Below the pieces are notes generated by a model, which worked only from the letters and a program-made list of their open reading frames with translations, had not been told where the DNA came from and made no database searches. From positions 1 to 64,000 of the forward strand of contig CATOST010000012.1 of the NCBI GenBank assembly GCA_951812665.1: a stretch of 64,000 nt of DNA. The letters are read 5' to 3'. Origin of the DNA: an uncultured Acidobacteriota bacterium. GTDB lineage: Bacteria; Acidobacteriota; UBA6911; RPQK01; JAJDTT01. The translations under genes were made by a program, and so were the position numbers. This document shows, in pieces, positions 34,125-42,924 of this stretch; positions within the stretch are counted from its first letter, which is position 1, and each line of letters opens with the position of its first letter.

Positions 34125-35594
34125 TCAACTTCGCTGGAGTAGCCGCCGTGAGAGGTCGTTGTACCCCCCCACATCGGTGAGCCGCCGGTCTCGTCCCTGG
34201 AAGAAGTAAGTGAGTCCTTCGTGGTCCAGGCCCAGCAACGAGAGAATGGTGGCGTGCAGGTCATGGACGTGGACCTTGTCTTCGGTCACCTTCATTCCCA
34301 GGTCGTCGGTGGCGCCGATGGCCTTTCCTCCCTGGATTCCGGCTCCCGTCATCCAGCATGAGAATCCGTACGGGTGATGATCCCGGCCGAGTTTTCCCTG
34401 CACGAACGGAGTCCGGCCGAACTCACCCGAACAGAACACCAGGGTGCTTTCCATCAGCCCGCGCTGCTTGAGATCCTGCAGCAGGCCGGCGATGGGCTGG
34501 TCCACCTTCCTGGAGTTGTCCCAATGGTTGCGGGAGCACTGCTCGTGGCCGTCCCAGTCGGTGCTGATCAGGTGCACGAAGCGGACGCCCCGTTCCAACA
34601 TGCGCCGGGTCAGCAGGCACATCCGCCCGAACTTCCGGCTCTTCTCCTCGTCAAGGCCATATAGACGGCGGATGTGGTCCGGCTCCCGGGAGAGGTCGAC
34701 GAGTTCCGGCGCGGCGGTCTGCATCCGGAAAGCCAGCTCATAGTTGGAGATGCGAGCCGCCAGCCCGGTATCGTCGGAGCGGCTCTGATAATGCCGCCGG
34801 TTCGACTTCCGGATCCAGTCCAGGAGGTTCCGCTGATCCGCCGGGGTCATCTCCTGGGGAGGAGTCAGGTCCTTGAGGGGGGCGCCCTCGGAGCGGAGCA
34901 GGGTGCCCTGATAGATGGCGGGCAGAAACCCTGACCCGAAGTGGTTCCGGTTGGTCCGACCCCACAAGTTGCCGTCGGTCATCACCATGTAGGCGGGAAG
35001 GTTGTCGTTCTCGTTCCCCAGGCCGTAGAGGATCCAGGACCCGACGCTGGGATGCCCGGTCAGGATGGAGCCGGTGCAGAGATAGTTGCTCGCCGGGCCG
35101 TGGACGAAGGAGTCGTGGTAACAGGAGCGCACCACGGCCAAATCGTCGGCGTGGGTGGCCACGTTCCGCATGAGATCCGAAATCTCCAGTCCCGACTCCC
35201 CGTACCTGCGAAAGGGGATGTCCGAACCCATCAGCTTGGCATCTCCGGCGGCGATATTGGCGAAATTGAGATCGTCTGAGGCGAAGCTCTGGGGAAGGTT
35301 CTGACCATCGAAGCGGGTCAGGACCGGCTTGGGGTCCAGGGTGTCCACGTGGCTGGCGCCTCCCTGGAGATAGATGAAAACCACGTTGCGGCCACTGGCG
35401 CTCTGGTGAGGCGGCTTGGGTGCGAGCGGGTGAAGGACCGGTTCCCGGGTTCCCTTGGCGGAAGCCGTCCGGAAGAAGGATTCCCGCTCCAGCAGATGGA
35501 TCAACGGCAGGGAGCCGAAGCCCATTCCCCACTTGCTCAGGAACTCGCGTCGTGAGCCGGCCGGTTCATGGCGATGGCAACGGAAGGGATTCAT
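34125..35594 (-). CDS. DUF1501 family protein (second set)
   Basis: A 489-residue DUF1501 protein, alkaline-phosphatase/sulfatase-like fold, with a Tat-like start RHEPAGSRREFLSKWGMGFG. Typical blocks are NVVFIYLQGGASHVDTLDPK, CYHDSFVHGPASNYLCTG, SWILYGLGNENDNLPAYMVM, RFVHLISTDWDGHEQC, LVFCSGEFGRTPFVQGKLG and GATDDLGMKVTEDKVHVHDL. It follows the DUF1549/DUF1553 gene by 15 bases on the same strand, so they form one operon. It is only distantly similar to the DUF1501 protein at 18923-20269 and belongs to a different branch, the two sets having separate origins. Function unproven. Confidence 0.88.
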   Translation of the reverse strand: MNPFRCHRHEPAGSRREFLSKWGMGFGSLPLIHLLERESFFRTASAKGTREPVLHPLAPKPPHQSASGRNVVFIYLQGGASHVDTLDPKPVLTRFDGQNLPQSFASDDLNFANIAAGDAKLMGSDIPFRRYGESGLEISDLMRNVATHADDLAVVRSCYHDSFVHGPASNYLCTGSILTGHPSVGSWILYGLGNENDNLPAYMVMTDGNLWGRTNRNHFGSGFLPAIYQGTLLRSEGAPLKDLTPPQEMTPADQRNLLDWIRKSNRRHYQSRSDDTGLAARISNYELAFRMQTAAPELVDLSREPDHIRRLYGLDEEKSRKFGRMCLLTRRMLERGVRFVHLISTDWDGHEQCSRNHWDNSRKVDQPIAGLLQDLKQRGLMESTLVFCSGEFGRTPFVQGKLGRDHHPYGFSCWMTGAGIQGGKAIGATDDLGMKVTEDKVHVHDLHATILSLLGLDHEGLTYFFQGRDRRLTDVGGYNDLSRRLLQRS

Positions 35595-35609
35595 GGACGT
35601 TACCGCTTC

Positions 35610-38231
35610 TCAGTCAACATGGCTGAACTCGTTGAGATTAAACAGGCCCAGGCAGAACTGGGTCAAGGCCGCCGCCCGGCGCCGCGGGATTTTCTCGAGA
35701 TCGGCCGGTAGCTCGGACCATTGCTCTTCCTTCGCCTCACGGGTCCGGGCCGATATCAGTTCCAGCGCCTCCTTCTTCTCCGCGGCGGACGGCGCCCGGC
35801 TCAGGGCCAACCGCCACGCCTTCTCCACCCAGGCTCCCGGGTCGTCCCCCTCGCTCTCCACCAGTCGGGACGCAAAGGCCACTGCCTGCCGGAACGCCAT
35901 CCGGTTGTTGAGGAACCAGAGGGCCTGCGGCGCCACCGTGGTGACGTCACGGCGGGGGCAACTCACGGCGTTCTGGGGGCTGTCGAAGACGTCGAACATG
36001 GGAAACCGGAGATTGCGGCGGCTGAGGATATAGACGCCCCGGCGGAATTGGGAGAGGGGGTCCGCGACGGTCAGCCAACCTTTGGGACCTCCCAGGCTTT
36101 CCATCTCTTCAACTCCCAGTGGCGGCGCCGCAGGACGGCCGTACACCCCGAGATTCAGGGTGCCGGCCACCGCAAGTGTGGCGTCCCAGAGGACTTCCGC
36201 TTCCAACCGCCGCCGGTTCATCCTCCAGAGGAGACGGTTATCGGGATCCAGCGAGAGAGCGGCCGGGTCGCCGTGCAAGCTGGACATGCGGTAGGTGTTG
36301 GAGTTCAGGATCAGCCAGTGCATCGCCTTGAGGCTCCAGTTCCGGGCCGTGAACTCGACGGCCAGCCAATCCAGGAGCTGCGGATGACTGGGCTGCTCTC
36401 CCTGGCGGCCGTAGTCGTTGGGAGTTCTCACCAGTCCTTGTCCGAAATGCCATTGCCAGAGCCGGTTCACCATGACCCGAGCGGTGAGAGGGTGGTCCGG
36501 ACGGCTCAGCCAGAGCGCCAACTGCTTGCGGGGGCGGTTCCCCATTGATCCCGAGAAGACGCCATTGGGATCGGTCTCCCGGCTCAGCACCGCCGGCAAG
36601 CCGGGTCCGACCCGTTCCTCCTTGCGTCTGAACTCGCCTCGACTCAAGACGTGAACGGGTGCGGAAGCCTCCCGGTCGTAATGATCCAGCACTGAAGCGG
36701 TCGGTAACTCAAGCAGTCCTTCGAACCGGACCAGATTGGAGCCCTCGATCTCGGAGACCTTGAGTACGGCCCGGGCCAGCCCGAAGAGCAATTTTTGGTG
36801 TTCGTCCTGCTCCGGCTCGGTCAGAGCCTCCTCGAATTTGACGGCACGGACCGCCTCCATCAGGAGTTTGGCCAATTCTTCCTGCTCCGGGGTCCGCCGA
36901 TCCTTGTCCGTCTCGTAGGCTTCCACCACATCCGGTGGAAATTGCGCCTTCTTCTTCTGTTCGATCCTCTTTTTGACCCGTTTCTCGAATCGGCGGTAAG
37001 CGGAACGGCTTTCGTCCACGGCGATGACGGCGGGGTAGTCGATGTTCCGCGAAACCGCCTGAATGGGACTCATGATGGGGATGTCGACCTTGTGGCTGTT
37101 GGCGAACAGGGCCTGGAAGGCGTAGTAGTCCCTCTGGCTGATGGGGTCTGCTTTGTGATCGTGACAGCGGGCGCAGCCCAGAGTGAGCCCCAGAAAGGCG
37201 GCGCCGGTGGTGTCCGCCCAATCGGTCAGTTCCTCGGCGCGCAACTGCCGGGCGTCCTGCATCGACTCCAGCACCTCGGGCCCGAATGTGTAGAGGCCGG
37301 TTCCGACCCGTGCTTCCAGGTATTCGTTCTTCTTCAGGGGAATGGTCCGGCTCCCCAGGAGCTCGAATCGTTGGGGCCAGAGCTCGTCGCCTGCGACCTG
37401 CTCCTGCAGGAAACGATCGTAGGGCTTGTCCTCGTTGAACGACTTGATGACGTAGTCCCGATACCGCCAGGCGTTGGGGTAGTAGTGGTCCGACTCGTAT
37501 CCGCTGCTGTCGGCGTAGCGGACCACGTCCAGCCAGTGCCGGGCCCAGCGCTCGCCGTAGCGTGGCGATTCCAGCAGCTCGCCCACCATCTTGTCGTAGG
37601 CCTCGGGCGAGTCGTCTTCCAGGTGCCGTTCCACCTGCTCCGGCGTCGGCGGAAGTCCGATGAGATCGAAGTACGCTCTTCGGATCAAGATTCTCCGGTC
37701 GGCCTCGGGCGCCGGTTTCAAGCCCTTCTCCTGCAGCCGGGCCAGCACGAAGGCGTCGATGGGGTTCCGGACCCAGGCGTCCGCTTCCGACTCTGGAACG
37801 GGTGGCCGCCGGAGCTTCCGGAACGACCACCAGGAGGGCGGGGAGGGGCCATCTTCCCGGACGCCGGTCCAAGGCAGGCCGGCGTCGATCCAGCGGCGCA
37901 AGACCTCCAGATCCGCCGCCGCCAGCGGAGAGTCGCCCGGGGGCATTTTCAGTTCGCCGTCATGGGATGCGGCCAGGAGCAGCAGACTCGAGCCGGCGTC
38001 TCCGGGAATCGCCGCCGGACCCCGGTGGCCGCCCTGTAGCAGAGTCTGCCGGCTGCTCAGATCAAGCCCCCCCTGACGCGCCACGCCGTGGCAGGCAAGG
38101 CAGTCCCGCCCTAGAATCTCGAGAGCGGCTCCCGTCGCCGATCCGTCCGATTCCGTAGCGATAGAACTACCGGTCAGGAATGGCAGCGACCAGAAAACGA
38201 TGGCCAGGAAGGCATACAGCCGGTTGATCAT
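35610..38231 (-). CDS. DUF1549/DUF1553 planctomycete-type cytochrome protein (second set)
   Basis: An 873-residue exported protein. After a signal peptide (YAFLAIVFWSLPFLTGSS) comes a planctomycete cytochrome c domain with CLACHG near residue 43-48 and KMPPGDSPLAAADLEVLRRW. Then DUF1549 (NPIDAFVLARLQEKGLKPAP and SPRYGERWARHWLDVVRYAD), a CARCHDHK heme-like motif in FLGLTLGCARCHDHKADPIS, a charged coiled-coil linker, and DUF1553 (RKQLALWLSRPDHPLTARVM, then NRLWQWHFGQGLVRTPNDYG). Unlike the first set it has no Ig domains and carries the cytochrome domain at the N-terminus. It leads an operon with DUF1501. The long linker (about residues 395-500) is unusually rich in Glu and Lys. Confidence 0.88.
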   Translation of the reverse strand: MINRLYAFLAIVFWSLPFLTGSSIATESDGSATGAALEILGRDCLACHGVARQGGLDLSSRQTLLQGGHRGPAAIPGDAGSSLLLLAASHDGELKMPPGDSPLAAADLEVLRRWIDAGLPWTGVREDGPSPPSWWSFRKLRRPPVPESEADAWVRNPIDAFVLARLQEKGLKPAPEADRRILIRRAYFDLIGLPPTPEQVERHLEDDSPEAYDKMVGELLESPRYGERWARHWLDVVRYADSSGYESDHYYPNAWRYRDYVIKSFNEDKPYDRFLQEQVAGDELWPQRFELLGSRTIPLKKNEYLEARVGTGLYTFGPEVLESMQDARQLRAEELTDWADTTGAAFLGLTLGCARCHDHKADPISQRDYYAFQALFANSHKVDIPIMSPIQAVSRNIDYPAVIAVDESRSAYRRFEKRVKKRIEQKKKAQFPPDVVEAYETDKDRRTPEQEELAKLLMEAVRAVKFEEALTEPEQDEHQKLLFGLARAVLKVSEIEGSNLVRFEGLLELPTASVLDHYDREASAPVHVLSRGEFRRKEERVGPGLPAVLSRETDPNGVFSGSMGNRPRKQLALWLSRPDHPLTARVMVNRLWQWHFGQGLVRTPNDYGRQGEQPSHPQLLDWLAVEFTARNWSLKAMHWLILNSNTYRMSSLHGDPAALSLDPDNRLLWRMNRRRLEAEVLWDATLAVAGTLNLGVYGRPAAPPLGVEEMESLGGPKGWLTVADPLSQFRRGVYILSRRNLRFPMFDVFDSPQNAVSCPRRDVTTVAPQALWFLNNRMAFRQAVAFASRLVESEGDDPGAWVEKAWRLALSRAPSAAEKKEALELISARTREAKEEQWSELPADLEKIPRRRAAALTQFCLGLFNLNEFSHVD

Positions 38232-38307
38232 GGATTCGATTCCGGCGCCGGAAATAGGTCTGTCTACAGCGGCAACAGTCTACCAAGTCCAGGCAGGTCT
38301 TGCTGAT

Positions 38308-38331
38308 GGCGGCGGCTTTCTTGCCGTCGCA
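38308..38331. repeat. REP-like hairpin (GGCGGCGGCTTTCTTGCCG type)
   Basis: A diverged copy of the repeat at 18819-18848 and 59394-59416, sharing GCGGCGGCTTTCTTGCCG, with one arm changed (GTCGC). It lies between the start of the DUF1549 gene and the end of the VapC gene. Confidence 0.55.
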
Positions 38332-38371
38332 CGCCGGTGGTCCGCGGGTAGGACAGCCTGAACACTTCCGC

Positions 38372-38794
38372 CTACGGCATCACCTGGAGACCCTCCAATT
38401 CGGCGGCAATCGACAGCCGCTGGTCAAGACAGACGAATGTGAGAGGGGAACTCAATTGTTCTTGAACCAACATCGCGGCGGCAAGCTGACCGGCATCCGC
38501 TGCGCGCAAGGGATGCCGTGCCAACAGCAGGTTCGCTCGCGCTCGAACGGAGAGGATATCCGTTACCTCATCCCATTTGTTGGCGAAGGCTTCGAACACT
38601 CTGAGCAGGTTGCGGCGCTCCAAGCGCGCAAGCGCCCCTTCACGTGTCCGACGTTCAATCGCGCTGACAATCTCGGTTCTTGTCCAGGCCCAGGTAATGA
38701 TCCGGTCGTCTTCCGCCAATCGATCACGTGCCCAGCCGCTTTCGGCTTCAGCAATGATCAGCGGCACCAACGCAGATGCATCCCAGTACCTCAA
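38372..38794 (-). CDS. PIN-domain toxin (VapC-like)
   Basis: A PIN-domain ribonuclease of about 140 residues. The first motif is RYWDASALVPLIIAE with the metal-binding aspartate. Other acidic positions follow in WTRTEIVSAIERR, the HPLRAADAGQLAAAMLVQEQ region and FVCLDQRLSIAAELEGL. I place the start at TTG 38794, whose bases overlap the antitoxin's TGA and which is preceded by GGAAGGAC; an in-frame start at 38836 lies deep in the antitoxin gene. With the Phd/YefM-type antitoxin upstream it forms a complete type II toxin-antitoxin pair. All expected motifs are intact. Confidence 0.82.
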   Translation of the reverse strand: MRYWDASALVPLIIAEAESGWARDRLAEDDRIITWAWTRTEIVSAIERRTREGALARLERRNLLRVFEAFANKWDEVTDILSVRARANLLLARHPLRAADAGQLAAAMLVQEQLSSPLTFVCLDQRLSIAAELEGLQVMP

Positions 38795-39072
38795 AACCGG
38801 TCCTTCCGATCCTCGGCCAACGCCTCGGAAATACACACCGGCAACTCCAACGGAGGCTCGTCCAGAATAGCGGCAGCACCGCCTAGACCCGGTCTTATCA
38901 CACCTTGGCTGATCAGCCGTTCTCGGGCTCCCTGGTCTTCCCCGGCTGCGGTTGCAACAAGTTTCGCGACCGGCTTGCCGCGGTCGAGAATCTGGACCTC
39001 GCCTCCCCGGCGGACCTCCCGAACAAAGTGCGAGAGATTCGCCTTCAACTCGGAAATCGACACAGTTGTCAT
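38791..39072 (-). CDS. Phd/YefM-type antitoxin
   Basis: A 93-residue antitoxin with the Phd/YefM opening TTVSISELKANLSHFVREVR, then GGEVQILDRGKPVAKLV. The remaining acidic C-terminal part (EDQGARERLI to AEDRKDRF) is expected to wrap the toxin. It is the first gene of the pair, overlapping the toxin gene at its stop. Two short palindromes just upstream (39076-39088 and 39099-39111) are likely operators for autoregulation by the antitoxin or the toxin-antitoxin complex. Confidence 0.85.
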   Translation of the reverse strand: MTTVSISELKANLSHFVREVRRGGEVQILDRGKPVAKLVATAAGEDQGARERLISQGVIRPGLGGAAAILDEPPLELPVCISEALAEDRKDRF

Positions 39073-39075
39073 AGT

Positions 39076-39111
39076 GACTATTCTAGTCTTTTATTTCTGA
39101 CTAATTAAGTC
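39076..39111 (-). promoter_or_regulatory. Putative toxin-antitoxin operators: two GACTA-type palindromes
   Basis: GACTA-TTC-TAGTC (39076-39088) and GACTAATTAAGTC (39099-39111) are palindromes sharing GACTA half-sites, centred 23 bases apart and immediately before the antitoxin ATG. Phd-type antitoxins bind palindromic operators in this position and repress their own operon. The AT-rich spacer may hold the -10 region. Confidence 0.6.
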
Positions 39112-39205
39112 CGAAAGAGAGATGTGGATGAGAATGGAGGAATGGGGAGCTTCGGCACCGGACAGTATCCAGCAAATTCCTGGCTGCTTTCTCTCCTGCC
39201 ACGGT

Positions 39206-39225
39206 TTGTAGTCATTTGGCTACAA
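39206..39225 (+). promoter_or_regulatory. Inverted repeat TTGTAG-N8-CTACAA before the HigA-like gene
   Basis: A 6-bp inverted repeat with an 8-base spacer ends eight bases before the ATG at 39233. HigA-type antitoxins are Cro/C1 helix-turn-helix regulators that bind such repeats, so this is a candidate operator that would cover the core promoter. Assigned by position and symmetry only. Confidence 0.5.
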
Positions 39226-39232
39226 TATTGGC

Positions 39233-39562
39233 ATGATCAAAGTCGTCCACTACGTCGCGGAAGACGGAACGGACCACATGCCCGTGAAAGAACACAGAGC
39301 TGACCAATACCTTCAGACACCGGAAGACATCGCCGCGTATCTGAACGCTGCGATCGAGGAGTTCGACGGCGATCCTCGATTGTTGATGAAAGCCTTCCGT
39401 AACGTGGCGGCGGCGCAGGGGGGCGTCTCTGAGATCGCACGTCGAGCCGATATCGACCGTGTGGGCCTCTCACGCAGCCTGTCGGGCAGGAGGGATCCTC
39501 GGCTGGGCACGGTGACCAAGATCGCGTCCGCCTGTGGCGTGAAGCTTCAGTTTGTAGGTTGA
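39233..39562 (+). CDS. HigA-like addiction-module antitoxin without a toxin gene
   Basis: A 109-residue protein of the addiction-module antidote family (COG3636-like, HigA-related). The sequence TPEDIAAYLNAAIEEFDGDP leads into a Cro/C1-type helix-turn-helix: LLMKAFRNVAAAQGGVSEIA, RRADIDRVGLSRSLSG and RRDPRLGTVTKIASACGV. Its usual partner is a short RelE/HigB-like killer gene directly upstream, but the about 130 bases before it contain no such frame. It is therefore an orphan, perhaps a free regulator. Start ATG 39233, or an in-frame ATG at 39278 that matches shorter relatives. Confidence 0.75.
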   Translation: MIKVVHYVAEDGTDHMPVKEHRADQYLQTPEDIAAYLNAAIEEFDGDPRLLMKAFRNVAAAQGGVSEIARRADIDRVGLSRSLSGRRDPRLGTVTKIASACGVKLQFVG

Positions 39563-39652
39563 AGGATCTGGACAAATGCCGCGCCGTGGCAGAATCGACT
39601 TTATCCAGGTTTCCTGTTAGTCTCGCCGGGTTTCCAGCGGGCGGTCGCCGGC

Positions 39653-40693
39653 GTGATGACGGCTCGGAGCGAATCCCATCCAACACCAGAGGCGCTCATG
39701 GCGTTGACAACTGAATCGACCCCCTCCCAAGGCCTCGATGCCACCGCCCGGCTCGACCTGCTGCGCCAGATGCTCACGATTCGGGCGTTCGAGTACCGGG
39801 TGGGGGAATTCTACGAACGGGCCGAGATGCCGGGTATCACCCATCTCTCCATCGGACAGGAGGCGGTGGCCGTCGGCGTTTGTGCTCACCTGAACCACAA
39901 CGACTACATCACCAGCACCCATCGGGGGCACGGCCATTGCTACGCCAAGGGCGCCGGGCTCGTCCCCATGTTCGGCGAGCTGCTGGGCAAGGCCAACGGA
40001 TACTGTCGCGGCAAGGGCGGGTCCATGCACATCGCCGACCGGGAGACGGGCCACCTGGGAGCCAACGCCATCATTGGCGGCGGCATTCCGCTGGCGACCG
40101 GCGCGGCCCTCTCGGCCAAGGTGCTCCGGAACCGGGGCGTCGGCGTCTCTTTCTTCGGTGACGGAGCCCTCAACGAGGGCATCCTGCTGGAGTCGATGAA
40201 TCTGGCCGCCATCTGGAGTCTGCCCGCCATCTTCGCCTGCGAGAACAATCACTACGGGGAGTACACGCCCACGGAGCAGGTCACGGCCGGCCGTCTCACG
40301 CTCCGCGGTGAAGCCTTCGGCATTCCCTCCGCCGAAGTGGACGGCATGGACGTCCTGGCCGTCTACGACGCCACCTATGCGGCGGTTCAGCGTGCAAGAG
40401 ACGGTGCTGGCCCCAGCTTCTTCGTTTTCGACACCTACCGCTATCTGGGTCACGGCATGTCGGATCGAACCCGGCCCTACCGCTCGCGGGAGGAAGAGGA
40501 CGAGTGGCGGAGCCGGCGGGATCCCATCGAGCGATTGAGGCGGCAACTGCTGGAGGCCGGGCACTACACCGAACCGGAACTGGATGCCGTTGGAGAGGAG
40601 GTCCGGGCCGAGGTGGAGGAAGCCGCACGATTGGCGCAGGAAGCGCCGTTCCCGGACCCGGAAGAGGTGGACCGACATGTCTTCGCAGACTGA
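39653..40693 (+). CDS. pdhA: Pyruvate/2-oxoacid dehydrogenase E1 component, alpha subunit
   Basis: The thiamine-diphosphate E1 alpha subunit of a pyruvate (or acetoin/branched-chain) dehydrogenase complex, 346 residues. Diagnostic segments: MLTIRAFEYRVGEFYERAEM, GITHLSIGQEAVAVGV, the STHRGHGHCYAKGA loop, and the ThDP/Mg motif VSFFGDGALNEGILLESMN around residue 167-185, followed by FACENNHYGEYTP. The start is GTG 39653 or more likely the ATG at 39698 (MALTTESTPS). The E1 beta gene begins 17 bases before this gene's stop. E1 alpha plus beta plus E2 follow in order; E3 is not in the window. Pyruvate versus acetoin substrate cannot be decided. Confidence 0.88.
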   Translation: MMTARSESHPTPEALMALTTESTPSQGLDATARLDLLRQMLTIRAFEYRVGEFYERAEMPGITHLSIGQEAVAVGVCAHLNHNDYITSTHRGHGHCYAKGAGLVPMFGELLGKANGYCRGKGGSMHIADRETGHLGANAIIGGGIPLATGAALSAKVLRNRGVGVSFFGDGALNEGILLESMNLAAIWSLPAIFACENNHYGEYTPTEQVTAGRLTLRGEAFGIPSAEVDGMDVLAVYDATYAAVQRARDGAGPSFFVFDTYRYLGHGMSDRTRPYRSREEEDEWRSRRDPIERLRRQLLEAGHYTEPELDAVGEEVRAEVEEAARLAQEAPFPDPEEVDRHVFAD

Positions 40694-41678
40694 AACTCGC
40701 CAACTCACCTTCAGCCAGGCCGTCAACGAGGCGATCCGGGAGGAGATGGATCGCGACCACCGGGTGATCCTGTTCGGTGAGGACGTGGCGGCGGCGGGCG
40801 GGGTCTGGAAGGTGACCGAGGGACTCCTGGACCGGTTCGGGGCGGAACGAGTCCTGGATACGCCCATCTCCGAAGCCGGAATCGCCGGCCTGGGCGTGGG
40901 GGCGGCCATGACCGGTCTGCGGCCCATCGTAGAGATCATGTTCGGTGACTTTCTGCCGCTCGCCTCCGATCAGATCGTCAACCAGGCGGCCAAGACATAT
41001 TACATGTCAGGCGGGATGACCAGCGTCCCCATGGTCTTCCTCACCTCCATGGGCGCCGGGCGCCGTTTGGCGGCCCAGCACTCTCAAAGCCTGCAAGCCT
41101 GGTTCGCCCATATCCCCGGGTTGAAGGTGGTGCTGCCGTCAAGCTCCCACGACGCCAAGGGCCTGATGAAGACCGCCATCCGGGACGAGAATCCAGTGGT
41201 TTTCCTGCAGGACAAGGTGGACATCTACCGGAAGGGTCCGGTTCCCGATCCTTCCCACGAGTACACCATTCCTTTCGGTCGCGCCGACGTGAAGCGGGAG
41301 GGGGACGATCTGACCCTGATCGCTACCTCCAGCATGGTCTGGCAGGCTCTGGACGCGGCTTCGGAGTTGGCGGACGAGGGCATCGAGTCGGAGGTCATCG
41401 ATCCGCGCACGCTGGCGCCGCTGGACGAAGAAGCGCTGCTGGACTCGGTCCGAAAGACGGCCCGGTGCCTGGTGATCGACGAGGGCTACCAACGCTATGG
41501 GGCGGGAGCCGAGATCGCAGCTCTGATCGGCGAGAATCTGTTCTACGACCTGGAGGCGCCGGTTCGCCGGCTTGGCGCCATGGACGTTCCGGTTCCTTTC
41601 TCGCCGACGCTGGAGGACCTGACCATTCCCCGCAAGGAGCAGATCGTCGACATTGCCCGCCAGATGTTCGAAGACTAG
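40677..41678 (+). CDS. pdhB: Pyruvate/2-oxoacid dehydrogenase E1 component, beta subunit
   Basis: A 333-residue E1 beta subunit starting at ATG 40677, inside the end of the alpha gene. Family landmarks: FSQAVNEAIREEMDRDHRVI, LFGEDVAAAGGVWKVTEGL, TPISEAGIAGLGVGAAMTGL, PIVEIMFGDFLPLASDQIVN, then GPGSSHD-like VVLPSSSHDAKGLMKTAI, and a transketolase C-terminal domain (ATSSMVWQALDAASELADEG, IDPRTLAPLDEEALLDSV). Together with the alpha subunit it decarboxylates the 2-oxoacid and transfers the acyl group to E2 lipoyl. An alternative start further upstream in the same frame would overlap alpha by over 100 bases and lacks homology. Confidence 0.9.
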   Translation: MSSQTETRQLTFSQAVNEAIREEMDRDHRVILFGEDVAAAGGVWKVTEGLLDRFGAERVLDTPISEAGIAGLGVGAAMTGLRPIVEIMFGDFLPLASDQIVNQAAKTYYMSGGMTSVPMVFLTSMGAGRRLAAQHSQSLQAWFAHIPGLKVVLPSSSHDAKGLMKTAIRDENPVVFLQDKVDIYRKGPVPDPSHEYTIPFGRADVKREGDDLTLIATSSMVWQALDAASELADEGIESEVIDPRTLAPLDEEALLDSVRKTARCLVIDEGYQRYGAGAEIAALIGENLFYDLEAPVRRLGAMDVPVPFSPTLEDLTIPRKEQIVDIARQMFED

Positions 41679-41746
41679 CCGGTCGTCTACAACCGGGCCT
41701 CGCCATTGCCGGGAAGTTTCCATCGATTCCAATTCGGAGAGGACTT

Positions 41747-42916
41747 GTGGCCACTGAAGTGATCATGCCTGCGCTGGAGATGTCCCAGGAGCAGGGCGTC
41801 CTGGTGCGTTGGCTCAAGTCCGAGGGGGAGTTCGTGGCCCGTGGCGAACCCCTGATGGAGATCGAGACCGACAAGGCGGTCATGGAGATCGAAGCCGCCG
41901 CATCCGGGGTCCTGTCCAACCTCACGGCCCGGGAGGGGGACGAGATCCCGGTGGGCCAGGGGATCGCGTGGCTCCTGAGCGAAGGTGAAGCGGCGCCCTC
42001 GCCGACGGTCGGTGCGCCCAGGAAGCAGCGACCGTCCACTCGCCCCGCAACCGCCCGCCGCGCCCGCCGCATTAAGACCGGAACCCGCACTCGCTCCCGG
42101 CGGGGAAGGGTACGGGCGTCCCCCCGAGCCAGGAAGATGGCCCGCAAGTTGGGCATCGATCTGGCCACCGTCACCGGATCCGGCCCCAAGGGCGCCATCC
42201 TTCCCCGGGATCTTGAGGCGCAGGAGGCGGCTTCCAAGAAAGACGCCGCTGCGGAATTGGAATATCGCGTTATTCCCATCCAGGGAACGCGACGCTCCAT
42301 CGCCCGTCGCACGAGCGACAGCTACCGGAATGCCCCCCACATTTCTCTCTCCCTCTCCCTGGACGTGACCGACCTGCAAGCCAGGACGACTCCGCAACGC
42401 CGTCTCACGCCTTGTCTACTCAAAGCGGTCGCCGCTGCGCTCATGAAACACCCCCGGCTCAACGCCCATCTGGTGGAGGAGGAGATCCGCGAGTTCAAGG
42501 CGGTTCATCTTGGGGTCGCCGTCTCTCTGGAAGACGGTCTAGTGGTTCCGGTTCTGCGGAACCTGGAGCAGAAGGGAATCGAACGGATCCAGACAGAACT
42601 GGCGGATCTGGCCGATCGATCCCGAAAGCGGAGGCTCCAGCCCGAAGAGATGAAGGGAAGCACCTTCTCGGTCTCCAACCTGGGCATGTACGGCATCGAG
42701 CAGTTCACCTCCATCCTGAATCCGCCCGAAGTCGGGATCCTGTCAGTCGGGACCGTCCGTCCCGTGCCGGTGGTGGTGGACGGGCAGGTCGCCGTCCGTT
42801 CCAGGATGCAGGTGACCGTAAACGCGGATCACCGGGCCGTGGACGGCGCCGTGGCGGCCCGGTTTCTGCAGACCCTCAAGGAGTCCATCGAATCCGCCGC
42901 CGAGGCGGAGTCCTGA
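41747..42916 (+). CDS. pdhC: 2-oxoacid dehydrogenase E2 component (dihydrolipoamide acyltransferase)
   Basis: A 389-residue E2 starting at GTG 41747 after a GGAGAGGAC motif. Domain order: one lipoyl domain (residues about 2-78) with the lipoylated lysine in EIETDKAVMEIEA, an Arg/Pro/Ala-rich linker (about 85-120), a peripheral subunit-binding domain (ASPRARKMARKLGIDLATVT, GSGPKGAILPRDLE), then the acyltransferase core from about 175. The catalytic HxxxDG is present in NADHRAVDGAVAARF. Just one lipoyl domain and a shortened linker are seen. It forms the core on which E1 and an E3 from elsewhere assemble. Confidence 0.9.
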   Translation: MATEVIMPALEMSQEQGVLVRWLKSEGEFVARGEPLMEIETDKAVMEIEAAASGVLSNLTAREGDEIPVGQGIAWLLSEGEAAPSPTVGAPRKQRPSTRPATARRARRIKTGTRTRSRRGRVRASPRARKMARKLGIDLATVTGSGPKGAILPRDLEAQEAASKKDAAAELEYRVIPIQGTRRSIARRTSDSYRNAPHISLSLSLDVTDLQARTTPQRRLTPCLLKAVAAALMKHPRLNAHLVEEEIREFKAVHLGVAVSLEDGLVVPVLRNLEQKGIERIQTELADLADRSRKRRLQPEEMKGSTFSVSNLGMYGIEQFTSILNPPEVGILSVGTVRPVPVVVDGQVAVRSRMQVTVNADHRAVDGAVAARFLQTLKESIESAAEAES

Positions 42917-42924
42917 GGCCAAAT